Shown here one piece after another: positions 25,702-35,461 of a stretch of DNA of 45,324 bases. The DNA is taken from NCBI GenBank assembly GCA_030523345.1, contig JAUNIR010000001.1:99363-144686 (forward strand), written 5' to 3'. The notes below the pieces were generated by a model. That model did not search any database, was not told the origin of the DNA, and saw only the letters and a list, made by a program, of their open reading frames with translations. How positions within the stretch are numbered: the first letter of the stretch is position 1; each line of letters starts with the position of its first letter. The translations under genes and the position numbers were made by a program. The stretch comes from Lachnospiraceae bacterium. Its GTDB lineage: Bacteria; Bacillota; Clostridia; Lachnospirales; Lachnospiraceae.

Positions 25702-26943
25702 ATGTACTCTTTAGACGAGGTAAGAGCAGTCGACCCTGAAGTAGCAGAGGCGATTGTTAAGGAACAGGAAAGACAGAATTCCCACATTGAGCTTATAGCT
25801 TCAGAAAACTGGGTTTCAAAGGCAGTTATGGCTGCAATGGGTAGCCCACTTACAAATAAATATGCAGAAGGTTATCCAGGAAAGAGATATTATGGCGGAT
25901 GTGACTGTGTAGATATAGTTGAGGATCTTGCAAGAGAAAGAGCAAAGGAACTTTTCCACTGTGATTATGCTAATGTTCAGCCTCATTCAGGCGCTCAGGC
26001 AAATATGGCAGTATTTTTTGCTATTCTTGAGCCAGGCGATACATTCATGGGTATGAATCTTGACCATGGCGGACATTTATCACATGGTTCACCAGTAAAT
26101 ATGTCAGGTAAATATTTTAACTGCGTACCTTACGGTGTAGATGAAAATGGATTCCTTGATTACGATGAGATGGAAAGAATTGCTGTAGAATGTAATCCAA
26201 AGCTTATCGTTGCTGGAGCTTCAGCTTATGCTCGTAAGATAGACTTTAAGAGAATTAGAGAAATCTGTGACAAGGTTGGTGCTTATATGATGGTTGATAT
26301 TGCTCATATCGCGGGCCTTGTTTGTACAGGAATGCATGAGTCACCATTCCCATATGCAGATGTTGTTACTACTACTACTCATAAGACATTACGTGGACCT
26401 CGTGGGGGACTAATCCTTTGTAACCAGGAGGCTGCAGATAAATTTAACTTTAATAAAGCTATATTCCCAGGCATTCAGGGTGGTCCATTGATGCATGTAA
26501 TTGCTGCAAAGGCAGTTTGTTTCAAGGAAGCATTATCTGATGAATTTAAGGAGTATGGTAAAAATATTTGTGCAAATGCACAGGCTCTTTGTAAGGGATT
26601 ATTAGACAGAGGCCTTTCAGTTGTATCAGGTGGTACAGATAATCATTTGATGCTCCTTGATCTTCGCCCACAGGGTCTTACAGGTAAGGAAATTGAAAAG
26701 CTTCTTGATGAGGCACATATCACAGCTAATAAGAACACAGTACCTAATGATCCTCAGAAGCCATTTGTTACTTCTGGTGTTAGACTTGGTACACCTGCTG
26801 TTACATCACGTGGTATGAACACTCAGGATATGGATAAGATTGCCGAGGCAATAGCATTTGTTGTTAAGGAAGGCGAGGCAGGAGTTCCAAAGGCAAGAGC
26901 AATCGTTGATGAACTTACAGCTAAGTATCCACTTGTTCAGTAG
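25702..26943 (+). CDS. glyA: Serine hydroxymethyltransferase
   Basis: 413 residues. GlyA interconverts serine and glycine, loading one-carbon units onto tetrahydrofolate, which links it to thyA and folA downstream in the window. [27 protein letters not shown], and PLP lysine Lys228 in [16 protein letters not shown] are all typical. The start is the ATG at 25702, 8 nt after GGAGG; an earlier in-frame ATG (25687) overlaps that ribosome site. Confidence 0.97.
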   Translation: MYSLDEVRAVDPEVAEAIVKEQERQNSHIELIASENWVSKAVMAAMGSPLTNKYAEGYPGKRYYGGCDCVDIVEDLARERAKELFHCDYANVQPHSGAQANMAVFFAILEPGDTFMGMNLDHGGHLSHGSPVNMSGKYFNCVPYGVDENGFLDYDEMERIAVECNPKLIVAGASAYARKIDFKRIREICDKVGAYMMVDIAHIAGLVCTGMHESPFPYADVVTTTTHKTLRGPRGGLILCNQEAADKFNFNKAIFPGIQGGPLMHVIAAKAVCFKEALSDEFKEYGKNICANAQALCKGLLDRGLSVVSGGTDNHLMLLDLRPQGLTGKEIEKLLDEAHITANKNTVPNDPQKPFVTSGVRLGTPAVTSRGMNTQDMDKIAEAIAFVVKEGEAGVPKARAIVDELTAKYPLVQ

Positions 26944-26982
26944 AATATATTGCTTTAATAAAGCATTTTAATGATACAGTAT

Positions 26983-27016
26983 TCGACGCTGCAAATATGT
27001 GGCGTCGATTATTGCG
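26983..27016 (+). terminator. Probable terminator after glyA
   Basis: TCGACGC (26983-26989) pairs with GCGTCGA (27002-27008) over a 12-nt loop and is followed by TTATTGCG. A small GCTTT-AAT-AAAGC hairpin with a T-rich tail at about 26951-26967 may add to it. Confidence 0.5.
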
Positions 27017-27041
27017 TTATTTAGTAGATGGATTTTATAAA
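27012..27041 (+). promoter_or_regulatory. Predicted promoter of the MBOAT gene
   Basis: TTGCGT (27012-27017), 18-nt spacer, TATAAA (27036-27041). The hexamer lies 7 nt before the ATG at 27049 and no ribosome site exists, so the transcript may begin at or next to the start codon. Confidence 0.5.
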
Positions 27042-27048
27042 ATAAAAT

Positions 27049-28425
27049 ATGATTTTTTCTAGCTTATTATTTTTATTCAGGTTTATACCTGTTTTCTTTC
27101 TAATCTATTATCTTGTGCCGAAAAGGCTTAAAAATGTAGTGCTGCTTATTGGTAGTATTATTTTTTATGCGTGGGGCGAACCTAAATTTCTTATCCTTAT
27201 AATTATTTCAATTGTAGTTAATTATGTGGCGGGAATTCTTATTGACCATTTTAAAAACAAGGGGTCGACACTTGCTAGATTGTTTTTCTTACTCGCGATA
27301 ATTTATGACCTTTCAACATTATTTGTCTTTAAATATATAGATTTCTTTATCACAAATATTAATTCTGTTTTTAATGCAGATATAAAGTTAATGGAACTTA
27401 CGCTTCCTCTTGGAATAAGTTTTTATACTTTCCAGATCATGTCTTATGTGATTGATTTATATAAGGGTAGAATTAAGGTTTGTAAGTCAGTAATAGTACT
27501 TGGAACATATCTTTCAATGTTCCCGCAGCTTATAGCAGGACCTATAGTAGTATACTCTGATGTTGCCGAAAAACTTGAGAAGAGAGAAATCAAGTTGGCT
27601 GATATAGATGATGGTATTAAGACTTTTATTATAGGGTTAGGGTCTAAGGTCTTGATAGCAAATAATGTTGGCATGCTTTGGGATGATATAGCATTAATTG
27701 GATATGAGAATATAAAAGCAGGATGTGCATGGCTTGGAGTGTTAGCTTTTTCTCTCCAGATTTTCTTTGATTTTAATGGTTATTCTCTTATGGCAATTGG
27801 CCTTGGAAAAATGTTAGGATTTGATTTTCCAAAGAACTTTGATTATCCGTATATTTCAAAATCACTCACAGAATTTTGGAGAAGATGGCATATTACATTA
27901 TCTTCGTGGTTCAGGGAATATGTATACATACCACTAGGAGGCAATAGAAAAGGCAGTCTTAGGACTTATGTAAACCTGTTTATAGTGTGGTTTCTTACAG
28001 GCTTCTGGCATGGAGCAGGCTGGAATTTTATTCTTTGGGGTATGTTCTTTTTTGTAATGTTATCAGTAGAAAAGCTCTATTTAAAAAAGCTTCTTGATGA
28101 ACATGCTATTTGGGCACACATATATTCAGTTATTTTTATAGGCCTAAGCTGGATGATTTTTGCCATCACAGATATTAGGCTGTTAGCGGTTTATTTTACA
28201 AAACTTTTAGCTTTTGGATGGGATATACAAGCTTTATACCTAGTAAGGAATTACGGCGTAATTCTTATAGTTGGAATAGTTCTTTGTACACCTGTATTTA
28301 GGTCGTTTTATGAAAAAATAAAAAATAAAACAGCGGGAGTAGTAATACTTGGAGTAATTCTAGTTGTTTCGGTAGCGTATCTTACAGACGCAACCTACAA
28401 TCCATTTTTATATTTTAGATTTTAA
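27049..28425 (+). CDS. MBOAT-family membrane O-acyltransferase (AlgI/DltB/PatA type)
   Basis: 458 residues with about ten membrane helices. MBOAT hallmarks are PLGISFYTFQIMSY, PQLIAGPIV, the amphipathic FWRRWHITLSSWFREYVYIPLGG stretch and the catalytic His321 in FWHGAGWNF. It passes an acyl group, usually acetyl, from the cytoplasm across the membrane for transfer to a surface polymer. The three genes after it encode the proteins expected to finish such a transfer. There is no Shine-Dalgarno at the ATG. Confidence 0.93.
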   Translation: MIFSSLLFLFRFIPVFFLIYYLVPKRLKNVVLLIGSIIFYAWGEPKFLILIIISIVVNYVAGILIDHFKNKGSTLARLFFLLAIIYDLSTLFVFKYIDFFITNINSVFNADIKLMELTLPLGISFYTFQIMSYVIDLYKGRIKVCKSVIVLGTYLSMFPQLIAGPIVVYSDVAEKLEKREIKLADIDDGIKTFIIGLGSKVLIANNVGMLWDDIALIGYENIKAGCAWLGVLAFSLQIFFDFNGYSLMAIGLGKMLGFDFPKNFDYPYISKSLTEFWRRWHITLSSWFREYVYIPLGGNRKGSLRTYVNLFIVWFLTGFWHGAGWNFILWGMFFFVMLSVEKLYLKKLLDEHAIWAHIYSVIFIGLSWMIFAITDIRLLAVYFTKLLAFGWDIQALYLVRNYGVILIVGIVLCTPVFRSFYEKIKNKTAGVVILGVILVVSVAYLTDATYNPFLYFRF

Positions 28426-28441
28426 AAGAGTGTAGATATTA

Positions 28442-29605
28442 ATGTTAGAAAAGTCGGAAGTAAAAAGAATACCTGGGTCTAGCAAAAATAGTATAAAAAA
28501 TACACTTGAGTATAAAATGACTCTATTTTTTACACTATTCATATTAGGCGTTTTTGTGCTCTATTTTTTAATGCCGGATAATGAAAAAAGTGAATGGGAA
28601 AATCGCTATTTGGAACAGGCTCCAAAGCTTAGTGTGACAGATCTTTTAGACGGAACATACATGACTAAGTATGAAGATTATATTAACGATCAAATTCCTT
28701 TTAGAGACGGCTTTATAAAAGTAAAGGCTGTAGCTGAGGCTGGCCTTTTAAAGTGTGAAAACAATGGAATCGTAAAAGGTAAAGATTCTTATTTATTCAC
28801 AAAGGGCAAGGATGATACAACGGTATTTGACAAAAATATCGATATAATAGACCAGTTTGCTAAATCAGTTGATAGTAGAGTTACAGTTGCGATTGCACCG
28901 AATGCGTCGGGGGTGCTTGAGGACAAAGTTCCCAAGGGTTTTATGATGCCTAATCAAGCGGAAAAACTGGATGCTTTATATGCTGATAAAACTTTACTAA
29001 AAGATGCGCGTGTGGTAGATTTAAAGAGTGTATTAAGGGCACGCGAGGACGAGTATATCTATTACAGAACAGATCACCACTGGACGACAAATGGTGCATA
29101 TTATGCATATCAAGAAATATCAGAAAACCCAATTGATTTGTCTGCTATTTCAGAAAACGTTAAGGCCATGGAAGCAGGAGATTTCTTGGGAACGTTGTAT
29201 GCAAAATATAAAGGACTTTTTGTCAATTCAGATATCATTACTTATTACGATATTCCAGTCCTAAAATATAGCGCAGATGGGAAAGAATATGCTGGTCTTC
29301 TAGATACAGATAAGCTTTCGGCATTTGATAAATACGGAATGTTTATGAGAGGAAATTTTGGTAGATGTGATGTTAAGACGTCTACTAAAAATGGAAAGAG
29401 TCTTATAATATTTAAGGATTCATATGCAAACTGCCTCATACCATTTTTAACATATGACTATGAGGATATTATTGTATTAGATTTAAGATATGCTAAAGAG
29501 TCAATAAAAGAACTAGTCAGTGATCATAAAGATTCTGATATTTTGTTTTTATATAATTTTGATTTTTTGAATGAAGACAATCATTTTTATAAGCTTATGA
29601 AGTAA
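28442..29605 (+). CDS. DHHW/AlgX-J-like extracellular acetyl-transfer protein
   Basis: 387 residues. One N-terminal membrane helix (about residues 25-45) anchors an outside domain. Asp211-His212-His213-Trp214 in YRTDHHWT is the DHHW motif shared with AlgJ/AlgX-type SGNH-like O-acetyltransferases. A Phe-Lys-Asp-Ser-Tyr near residue 325 fits the matching Ser site. The protein likely accepts the acyl group from the MBOAT partner and places it on a surface glycan (inferred). It begins 16 nt after the MBOAT gene. Confidence 0.88.
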   Translation: MLEKSEVKRIPGSSKNSIKNTLEYKMTLFFTLFILGVFVLYFLMPDNEKSEWENRYLEQAPKLSVTDLLDGTYMTKYEDYINDQIPFRDGFIKVKAVAEAGLLKCENNGIVKGKDSYLFTKGKDDTTVFDKNIDIIDQFAKSVDSRVTVAIAPNASGVLEDKVPKGFMMPNQAEKLDALYADKTLLKDARVVDLKSVLRAREDEYIYYRTDHHWTTNGAYYAYQEISENPIDLSAISENVKAMEAGDFLGTLYAKYKGLFVNSDIITYYDIPVLKYSADGKEYAGLLDTDKLSAFDKYGMFMRGNFGRCDVKTSTKNGKSLIIFKDSYANCLIPFLTYDYEDIIVLDLRYAKESIKELVSDHKDSDILFLYNFDFLNEDNHFYKLMK

Positions 29606-29632
29606 GCGATAGATTGTATTATGGAGTATGAA

Positions 29633-30757
29633 ATGAAGGAGACAGCTAGAACCTTTACAATTTTACTAGCGCTCATATTACTTGCATTTATTGCAGCAGG
29701 TGCAGGATTATTTCTTGCGATGTGGGATACTAATAGTACGGTAAATGAAGTATATGAAATGGCTTTTCCGAATAGAATAATTGTTGCGGATACACAGACA
29801 ATAGAATTTGAAAGCTCTGACCTGAATGTTCTAAAAGGATTTGAACCTCCAAAATTTGAGGATAAGGGAGGAAATATCAAGGAACTTACTGATAATGGTG
29901 GTGTTAAGGGACTTATGAGTGCCTCTAAGGACGAAACAGAAACCGAGCAATCAGACGTTGAGGAAGAGGAAAAAGAAACTCCTGTTGAAAAAGAAGAGGA
30001 AAGAGCTCCGCTTGCAATTACATCTGAAATTTCAGGAATCGAAAAGGTTGTAAGAGCTGGGGATGAAGGAGATACATTAGTAAATAGTTTGCCTTCGCCG
30101 GCGCAGGTTAGTGAGGTAAGCGCCGAAAATATAGATCCTATGGCAGATTATCCACTACCATATACTGAAGTGGATTTGAGTTATTTTGATGATGCTTTAT
30201 TTATTGGTGATTCAAGGGTTGCTGGACTTGCTATGAATTCTGGAACAAATGCTACATTCTATGCGGTGACATCGTTCCAGCTTTACAAATATAAGACATT
30301 TAAGGTTGTTCAGACACCAAATGGTAAAGTTCCAATTTTTGATGTCATGCCATATGACAAGTTTACAAAGATATACATTAAGGTTGGACTCAATGAACTT
30401 GGAACAGTAACAGATGAGCCATTTATTGAAGCATATACAAGTTTTATAAATGATTTAAGAGCGATGCAGCCTAGGGCAATTATTTATATTCAGGCGATAT
30501 TACCAGTGACTCAAGTTAAGTCTCAGACAGATAGGGTTCATTGTAATGAGAATATATTAAAGCGTAATGAAAATTTAAAGTCATTTGCAGAACTTATGAA
30601 ATGTTATTATGTTGATGCAGGTCCTTATTTTGCAGACGAAACAGGAGCGCTCAAGGCAGAGACAACTGCGGATGGAATACATATGTACAGTAAGTACATG
30701 CCACAGTGGATAGATGCGTTAAGTAAGCAGGCGGTTATTTGGCCACCAGTTAATTAA
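29633..30757 (+). CDS. Membrane-anchored SGNH/GDSL hydrolase
   Basis: 374 residues. An N-terminal membrane helix (about 5-27) is followed by a long acidic linker (about 85-170), then an SGNH domain: block I FIGDSRVAG (Ser194), block III GLNELG, and Asp-Gly-Ile-His near the end as the other triad residues. This fold acts as an esterase or O-acetyltransferase outside the membrane. The ATG at 29633 is preferred to 29621 because GGAG at 29623-29626 sits 6 nt before it. Third gene of the surface acylation group. Confidence 0.88.
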   Translation: MKETARTFTILLALILLAFIAAGAGLFLAMWDTNSTVNEVYEMAFPNRIIVADTQTIEFESSDLNVLKGFEPPKFEDKGGNIKELTDNGGVKGLMSASKDETETEQSDVEEEEKETPVEKEEERAPLAITSEISGIEKVVRAGDEGDTLVNSLPSPAQVSEVSAENIDPMADYPLPYTEVDLSYFDDALFIGDSRVAGLAMNSGTNATFYAVTSFQLYKYKTFKVVQTPNGKVPIFDVMPYDKFTKIYIKVGLNELGTVTDEPFIEAYTSFINDLRAMQPRAIIYIQAILPVTQVKSQTDRVHCNENILKRNENLKSFAELMKCYYVDAGPYFADETGALKAETTADGIHMYSKYMPQWIDALSKQAVIWPPVN

Positions 30758-30777
30758 TAAAATTAGGAGAGTATATT

Positions 30778-31302
30778 ATGAAAAAATTAATGATTTCAGT
30801 GCTTGTAGGCACAGCAATGCTTTTGACAGTTGGTTGTAATGCAGAAGAAAAGGAAGTACATGATATTTCCATCAATGTAGGTTCTACAGAAGAGGCTGCA
30901 GCTGAGGAAGAAAAGAGTGTAGATGCAGCAAAGCTTGCTTCAGACCTTGTTGAAAATATAAAGTATACGGATCAGATTTCAGAAGTGGATTTGGATACTG
31001 CAAAGATGTTTTTAAACTTTGCTGATGTTGATATTGAAGAGGCTTATATCTACGAGAGCTCAGGTGCTACAGCTGAAGAAGTTGTTGTATTAAAGTGCAA
31101 GGATTCAGACAGCGCATCAAAGGCAAAAACTGCGTTCGAACAGAGAGTTGAAGAACAGACAGAGAACTTCACAGATTATGTACCAGAAGAAGTTCCTAAG
31201 CTTAAGGATGCAGTTATCATTACAAGTAAGGAATATGCAATTTTGTCAGTTTCTGCAGATTCTGGTAAGGCAAAAGACATTATTGAAGGCGCTTTTAAGT
31301 AA
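30778..31302 (+). CDS. DUF4358 lipoprotein
   Basis: 174 residues. The signal peptide ends in Val-Gly-Cys at Cys20, though position -3 is Thr rather than the usual Leu. After an acidic spacer comes a DUF4358 domain (VDAAKLASDLVENIKYTDQ, EEVVVLKCKDSDSASKAK). These lipoproteins often accompany MBOAT/DHHW/SGNH genes in Clostridia, but their role is unknown. The gene starts behind a TTAGGAGAG ribosome site, 20 nt after the SGNH gene. Confidence 0.88.
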   Translation: MKKLMISVLVGTAMLLTVGCNAEEKEVHDISINVGSTEEAAAEEEKSVDAAKLASDLVENIKYTDQISEVDLDTAKMFLNFADVDIEEAYIYESSGATAEEVVVLKCKDSDSASKAKTAFEQRVEEQTENFTDYVPEEVPKLKDAVIITSKEYAILSVSADSGKAKDIIEGAFK

Positions 31303-31310
31303 GGGAAAGT

Positions 31311-32360
31311 ATGAAGAGACTATTTAAAGTATTACTGATAGTATCAACAGTTATTGTTGTATTTATAATGGCATCTGTTGATACATCTGCAGCAGCAAAA
31401 AAAACGGTAACAGTATTAATTGATCCAGGACATGGTGGACCAGCAACTGTCGCTACAAACCTGGGGGCGTGTTATGGTGGTCTGCAGGAAAAGGATATTA
31501 CGTTACTGACAGCGGCTGCACTTAAGTCAGAACTTGAGAAATATGGAAATGTAAAAGTTTTCATGTCAAGAAATATGGACGTTGAAATTGGCCTTAAGGA
31601 AAGAATTGATATGGCAAAAGCTGTTGGAGCAGACGCAGTTGTATCGGTTCATTTCAATGCTTCTACAAGGCACTTAATGTATGGTAGTGAAATATTTGTT
31701 CCATGTGGACCACTTTATTCGCAGGGGGCATCTCTTGGTAAGTCCATTATGAAGCAGTGGACGACTGCGGGAATGATTGATAAAGGCGTTAAGACACGTA
31801 TTGGAAAAAGTGGAGACTACTATGGACTTATAAGACATGGCGCATCAGCCAATATTCCTACAATTATTCTTGAACATGGATATTTAGATAACCCACATGA
31901 TGTAACAAAGGTTGATGATGCCTTGGATTGGGCAAAGTTAGCAGCCTTAGATGCACAGGGAATAGCAAACTATTTTGGACTTAAGAAAGGTGTTACTAAA
32001 GCAACAGTTGCGCCAATTATTACAACTTCGGCATCTAAAGTGGTTGTTGATGATTTAACACCACCAGCTCTTGCTATTAAGATTAATTCTTATAACATTG
32101 CAACAGGAGAAGTGAATTATACACTTACAGGTCTTGAACCTGAGAGTAGACTATATTTATATGGAGTTTCAACAGGTGTTACATTTGACGAAGCGGGAAA
32201 AGTAGTTCCGGATGCGACAGATTTAACTCTCTGGGGAAAAGGAAATACGGTTACTGGCAAAATTATGGTACCACCAGGATATGTGGGACCAATAAATGCA
32301 TACGTATTTAACAACTTTAATCTTTCTTCAAATATGGCGACAGCATATGTAGGTATGTAG
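31311..32360 (+). CDS. N-acetylmuramoyl-L-alanine amidase (Amidase_3)
   Basis: 349 residues. A signal peptide of about 28 residues precedes an Amidase_3 domain with the zinc ligands in LIDPGHGG and in VVSVHFNAS, a metal-binding Glu, and the catalytic Glu in LEHGYLDN. The C-terminal 120 residues are not recognised; they look beta-rich and may bind the wall. It cuts the amide bond between MurNAc and the stem peptide. It follows the DUF4358 gene by 8 nt, so the acylation group and this hydrolase probably share a transcript. Confidence 0.92.
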   Translation: MKRLFKVLLIVSTVIVVFIMASVDTSAAAKKTVTVLIDPGHGGPATVATNLGACYGGLQEKDITLLTAAALKSELEKYGNVKVFMSRNMDVEIGLKERIDMAKAVGADAVVSVHFNASTRHLMYGSEIFVPCGPLYSQGASLGKSIMKQWTTAGMIDKGVKTRIGKSGDYYGLIRHGASANIPTIILEHGYLDNPHDVTKVDDALDWAKLAALDAQGIANYFGLKKGVTKATVAPIITTSASKVVVDDLTPPALAIKINSYNIATGEVNYTLTGLEPESRLYLYGVSTGVTFDEAGKVVPDATDLTLWGKGNTVTGKIMVPPGYVGPINAYVFNNFNLSSNMATAYVGM

Positions 32361-32393
32361 TTATAAAATAATTGTTTACGGGGGTGGATAATT

Positions 32394-33998
32394 ATGAAAT
32401 TAACCTTTATTGGAGCGGCTCATGAAGTGACCGGTAGTTGCCACTACATGAATGTAGCAGGTAAAAATGTTCTTGTAGACTACGGCATGGAGCAGGGGGT
32501 AAATCTGTATGAAAATGCGGAGCTTCCTGTACCAGAGGCAGCAATTGATTATGTGTTTTTAACTCACGCACATATAGATCACTCTGGTATGCTTCCAAAG
32601 CTTTGTGCCAGAGGGTTTAGAGGACAAATTTTCGCAACAAAGGGAACTGCAGACTTATGCTCCATAATGTTAAGAGATTCTGCACATATACAGATGCAGG
32701 AAGCTGAGTGGAGAAATAGAAAAGCACAGCGTTCTTCGAAGAGACAGGAGTTTGTGCCAGAATATACTATGCAGGATGCTGAGACTGCAATAAAATTGCT
32801 TGTTCCATGCCCGTATAACTCAGTAGTTGAGGTGGCGGATGGTATCTCTATAAGATTTACTGATGTAGGGCATTTATTAGGATCCTCTGCCATAGAGGTA
32901 TGGATAACAGAGGGTGATATTAGCAAAAAGATTGTTTTTTCTGGAGATATAGGAAATAGCAACCAGCCGCTAATAAAAGATCCAGCTACTATAGATGAAG
33001 CTGATTACGTACTTATAGAGTCTACATATGGTGATAGGTTTCATGAGAAGTCACGTCTTAATTATGTTTCGGAATTGTCACAAATTATTCAGGAAACATT
33101 TGATAAGGGAGGAAATGTTGTAATACCATCATTTGCCGTTGGACGTACTCAGGAAATCCTGTATTTCATTAGACAAATCAAGGCAGAGGGGCTTGTTAAG
33201 GGTCATGACAACTTCCCTGTATATGTAGATTCTCCGTTGGCTGTAGAAGCAACAGGAGTGTTTAATAAGAATGTTTCAGAATGCTTCGACGAAGAGGCTA
33301 TGGAACTTGTAAATAAAGGGATAAACCCTATTAATTTTAGAGGACTTAATCTTTCTATTACATCTGATGAGTCAAAGGCTATAAATTTCGATTCAGAACC
33401 TAAAGTTATCATTTCTGCGGCAGGTATGTGTGATGCTGGAAGAATTAGGCACCATTTAAAACATAACCTCTGGAGAGAAGAGTGTACGATTTTATTTGTG
33501 GGATATCAGTCAATAGGAACGCCAGGACGAGCCATTATAGATGGGGCAGAGGAAATAAGACTGTTTGGAGAAACAGTTGAAGTAAGAGCAAAAATAATGC
33601 AGCTTAAGGGCGTATCAGGTCATGCGGACCAGGAAGGACTTATGAATTGGCTTAAAGGATTTACAAATAGGCCAGATAAAGTCTTCGTTGTTCATGGCGA
33701 TGATGATGTTACAGATAAATTCGCAGACCTCATAACGGAACAGTTCGGTCTGGATGCGTATGCACCGTATTCTGGAACATGCTTTAATCTAGCGACTGGT
33801 GAATTCGAAAACGTTGCATCAGGCATTAGAATTGCTAAGACAGAAAAAAGAAAAGCTGTATCTGCTGTATTCGAAAGACTTCTTGCAGCAGGACAGAGAC
33901 TGCTTATGGTTATACAGCATAATGAAGGTGGAGCAAATAAAGATTTGGCGAAATTTGCAGATCAAATTAATTCATTATGCGATAAGTGGGATAGATGA
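32394..33998 (+). CDS. Beta-CASP metallo-beta-lactamase RNA hydrolase (YsH1/KH-less CPSF type)
   Basis: 534 residues. HAHIDHSG supplies the zinc ligands, and VGHLLGSSAIEV, IESTYGDR, PSFAVGRTQE and a late GVSGHADQ motif mark the beta-CASP group that cleaves RNA, as in CPSF-73-like proteins and RNase J relatives. Here the last about 65 residues are a helical extension. No KH domain is seen. A ribosomal site GGGGGTGG precedes the ATG. Target RNAs are unknown. Confidence 0.9.
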   Translation: MKLTFIGAAHEVTGSCHYMNVAGKNVLVDYGMEQGVNLYENAELPVPEAAIDYVFLTHAHIDHSGMLPKLCARGFRGQIFATKGTADLCSIMLRDSAHIQMQEAEWRNRKAQRSSKRQEFVPEYTMQDAETAIKLLVPCPYNSVVEVADGISIRFTDVGHLLGSSAIEVWITEGDISKKIVFSGDIGNSNQPLIKDPATIDEADYVLIESTYGDRFHEKSRLNYVSELSQIIQETFDKGGNVVIPSFAVGRTQEILYFIRQIKAEGLVKGHDNFPVYVDSPLAVEATGVFNKNVSECFDEEAMELVNKGINPINFRGLNLSITSDESKAINFDSEPKVIISAAGMCDAGRIRHHLKHNLWREECTILFVGYQSIGTPGRAIIDGAEEIRLFGETVEVRAKIMQLKGVSGHADQEGLMNWLKGFTNRPDKVFVVHGDDDVTDKFADLITEQFGLDAYAPYSGTCFNLATGEFENVASGIRIAKTEKRKAVSAVFERLLAAGQRLLMVIQHNEGGANKDLAKFADQINSLCDKWDR

Positions 33999-34054
33999 TT
34001 TTAATTGGTAGGCATATATAATAGGCAATATAATAATCTACAGGAGACTACAAA

Positions 34055-34900
34055 ATGAGTTATGCAGACAAAGTGTTTATAGATATGTGTAGAGATATTC
34101 TTGATAATGGGTGCTCTACAGAAGGAGAAAAGGTTCGTCCACATTGGGAGGATGGTGCTAGTGCCTATACAATTAAAAAATTCGGCGTTGTTAATCGCTA
34201 CGATTTAAGAAAGGAATTCCCAATTATTACACTTAGAAAGACTGCATTAAAAAGTGCTACAGATGAACTTCTTTGGATATGGCAGAAGAAGTGCAATGAT
34301 GTTAATGAGCTTTCTTCTCGTATATGGGATGCATGGGCTGATGAAACGGGTTCTATTGGTAAGGCATATGGATACCAGATGGGAGTTAAGCATCAGTACA
34401 AAGAAGGTATGATGGATCAGGTAGATAGAGTGATATTTGATCTCAAAAACAATCCATTTTCAAGAAGAATTATGACTAATATATATGTACATCAGGACCT
34501 TCATGAAATGAATCTTTATCCATGCGCATATTCTATGACATTTAATGTTACACAGCGTAAGGGGGAAGATAAACTTACTCTTAATGCTATTCTCAATCAG
34601 AGATCTCAGGATGTACTTACTGCAAATAACTGGAATGTTGTTCAATATGCGGTGCTTGTACATATGCTGGCACAGGTTTGTGATATGTACGTAGGTGAGT
34701 TTATGCACGTTATAGCAGACGCTCATATCTATGACAGACATATACCATTAGTTGAAGAACTTATTGCTCGTCCTACGTTTGATGCACCTAAGTTTTGGAT
34801 TAATCCGGAGATTAAGGATTTTTATCAGTTCACTAAAGATGATGTTAAGCTTGAGGGATATCAGTTTGGCGAACAAATTACGATACCTGTAGCTATTTAG
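34055..34900 (+). CDS. thyA: Thymidylate synthase
   Basis: ThyA methylates dUMP to dTMP with methylene-tetrahydrofolate. The 281 residues show catalytic Cys157 in LYPCAYS, the NQRSQD phosphate site, and the folate region WNVVQYAVL. The PCAYS context differs from the PPCH seen in E. coli and matches the ThyA type of B. subtilis. folA follows 27 nt downstream and regenerates the folate it oxidises. Confidence 0.95.
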   Translation: MSYADKVFIDMCRDILDNGCSTEGEKVRPHWEDGASAYTIKKFGVVNRYDLRKEFPIITLRKTALKSATDELLWIWQKKCNDVNELSSRIWDAWADETGSIGKAYGYQMGVKHQYKEGMMDQVDRVIFDLKNNPFSRRIMTNIYVHQDLHEMNLYPCAYSMTFNVTQRKGEDKLTLNAILNQRSQDVLTANNWNVVQYAVLVHMLAQVCDMYVGEFMHVIADAHIYDRHIPLVEELIARPTFDAPKFWINPEIKDFYQFTKDDVKLEGYQFGEQITIPVAI

Positions 34901-34927
34901 TGTGAGTGATAGAAAGGGTACAAATAT

Positions 34928-35416
34928 ATGAAGGCAATAGTTGCAGTTGATAAGAACTGGGCAATCGGTAATAAGGGAAAGCTTCTCGTAAGTATCCCAA
35001 GCGATATGAAGAGATTCAGAGAGATTACAAGTGGGAAAGTTGTAGTTCTTGGAAGAAAAACGATGGCTACATTTCCTAATGGACAACCATTGAAAAATAG
35101 AACTAACATTGTTTTGACAAAGGACGCTAATTATAAAGCTGGTGATGCTATAATAGTTCATAGCATTGATGAACTGTTAGATGAACTTAAAAATTATCCA
35201 ACTGATGACGTATATATTATCGGTGGAGATAGTGTTTATAAGCAGATGTTGCCATATGTTGATACATGTGAGGTGACTAAGATCAGATGGGGATATGAAG
35301 CTGATTCATTTTTTCCTAATCTTGAAAAAGACGATGAATGGGAAATTACATATGAATCAGAAGAGCAGACATATTTTGATACGGAGTATACTTTCCAGAC
35401 TTGGAGTAGAAAGTAG
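34928..35416 (+). CDS. folA: Dihydrofolate reductase
   Basis: 162 residues. The start MKAIVAVDKNWAIG holds the substrate pocket, and VLGRKTMATFP and YIIGGDSVYKQ are the usual NADPH and folate motifs. The Asp of IPSDMKRF is the catalytic acid. It pairs with thyA, and the two end at a strong terminator. The start has a weak AAAGGG site. Confidence 0.95.
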   Translation: MKAIVAVDKNWAIGNKGKLLVSIPSDMKRFREITSGKVVVLGRKTMATFPNGQPLKNRTNIVLTKDANYKAGDAIIVHSIDELLDELKNYPTDDVYIIGGDSVYKQMLPYVDTCEVTKIRWGYEADSFFPNLEKDDEWEITYESEEQTYFDTEYTFQTWSRK

Positions 35417-35420
35417 AAGA

Positions 35421-35446
35421 AAAAAGCGCCGAACAGGCGCTTTTTT
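35421..35446. terminator. Bidirectional terminator between folA and the MATE gene
   Basis: AAAAAGCGCC (35421-35430) pairs with GGCGCTTTTT (35436-35445), loop GAACA, with T-runs on both strands. Confidence 0.9.
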
Positions 35447-35461
35447 ATATATCATTTTATT

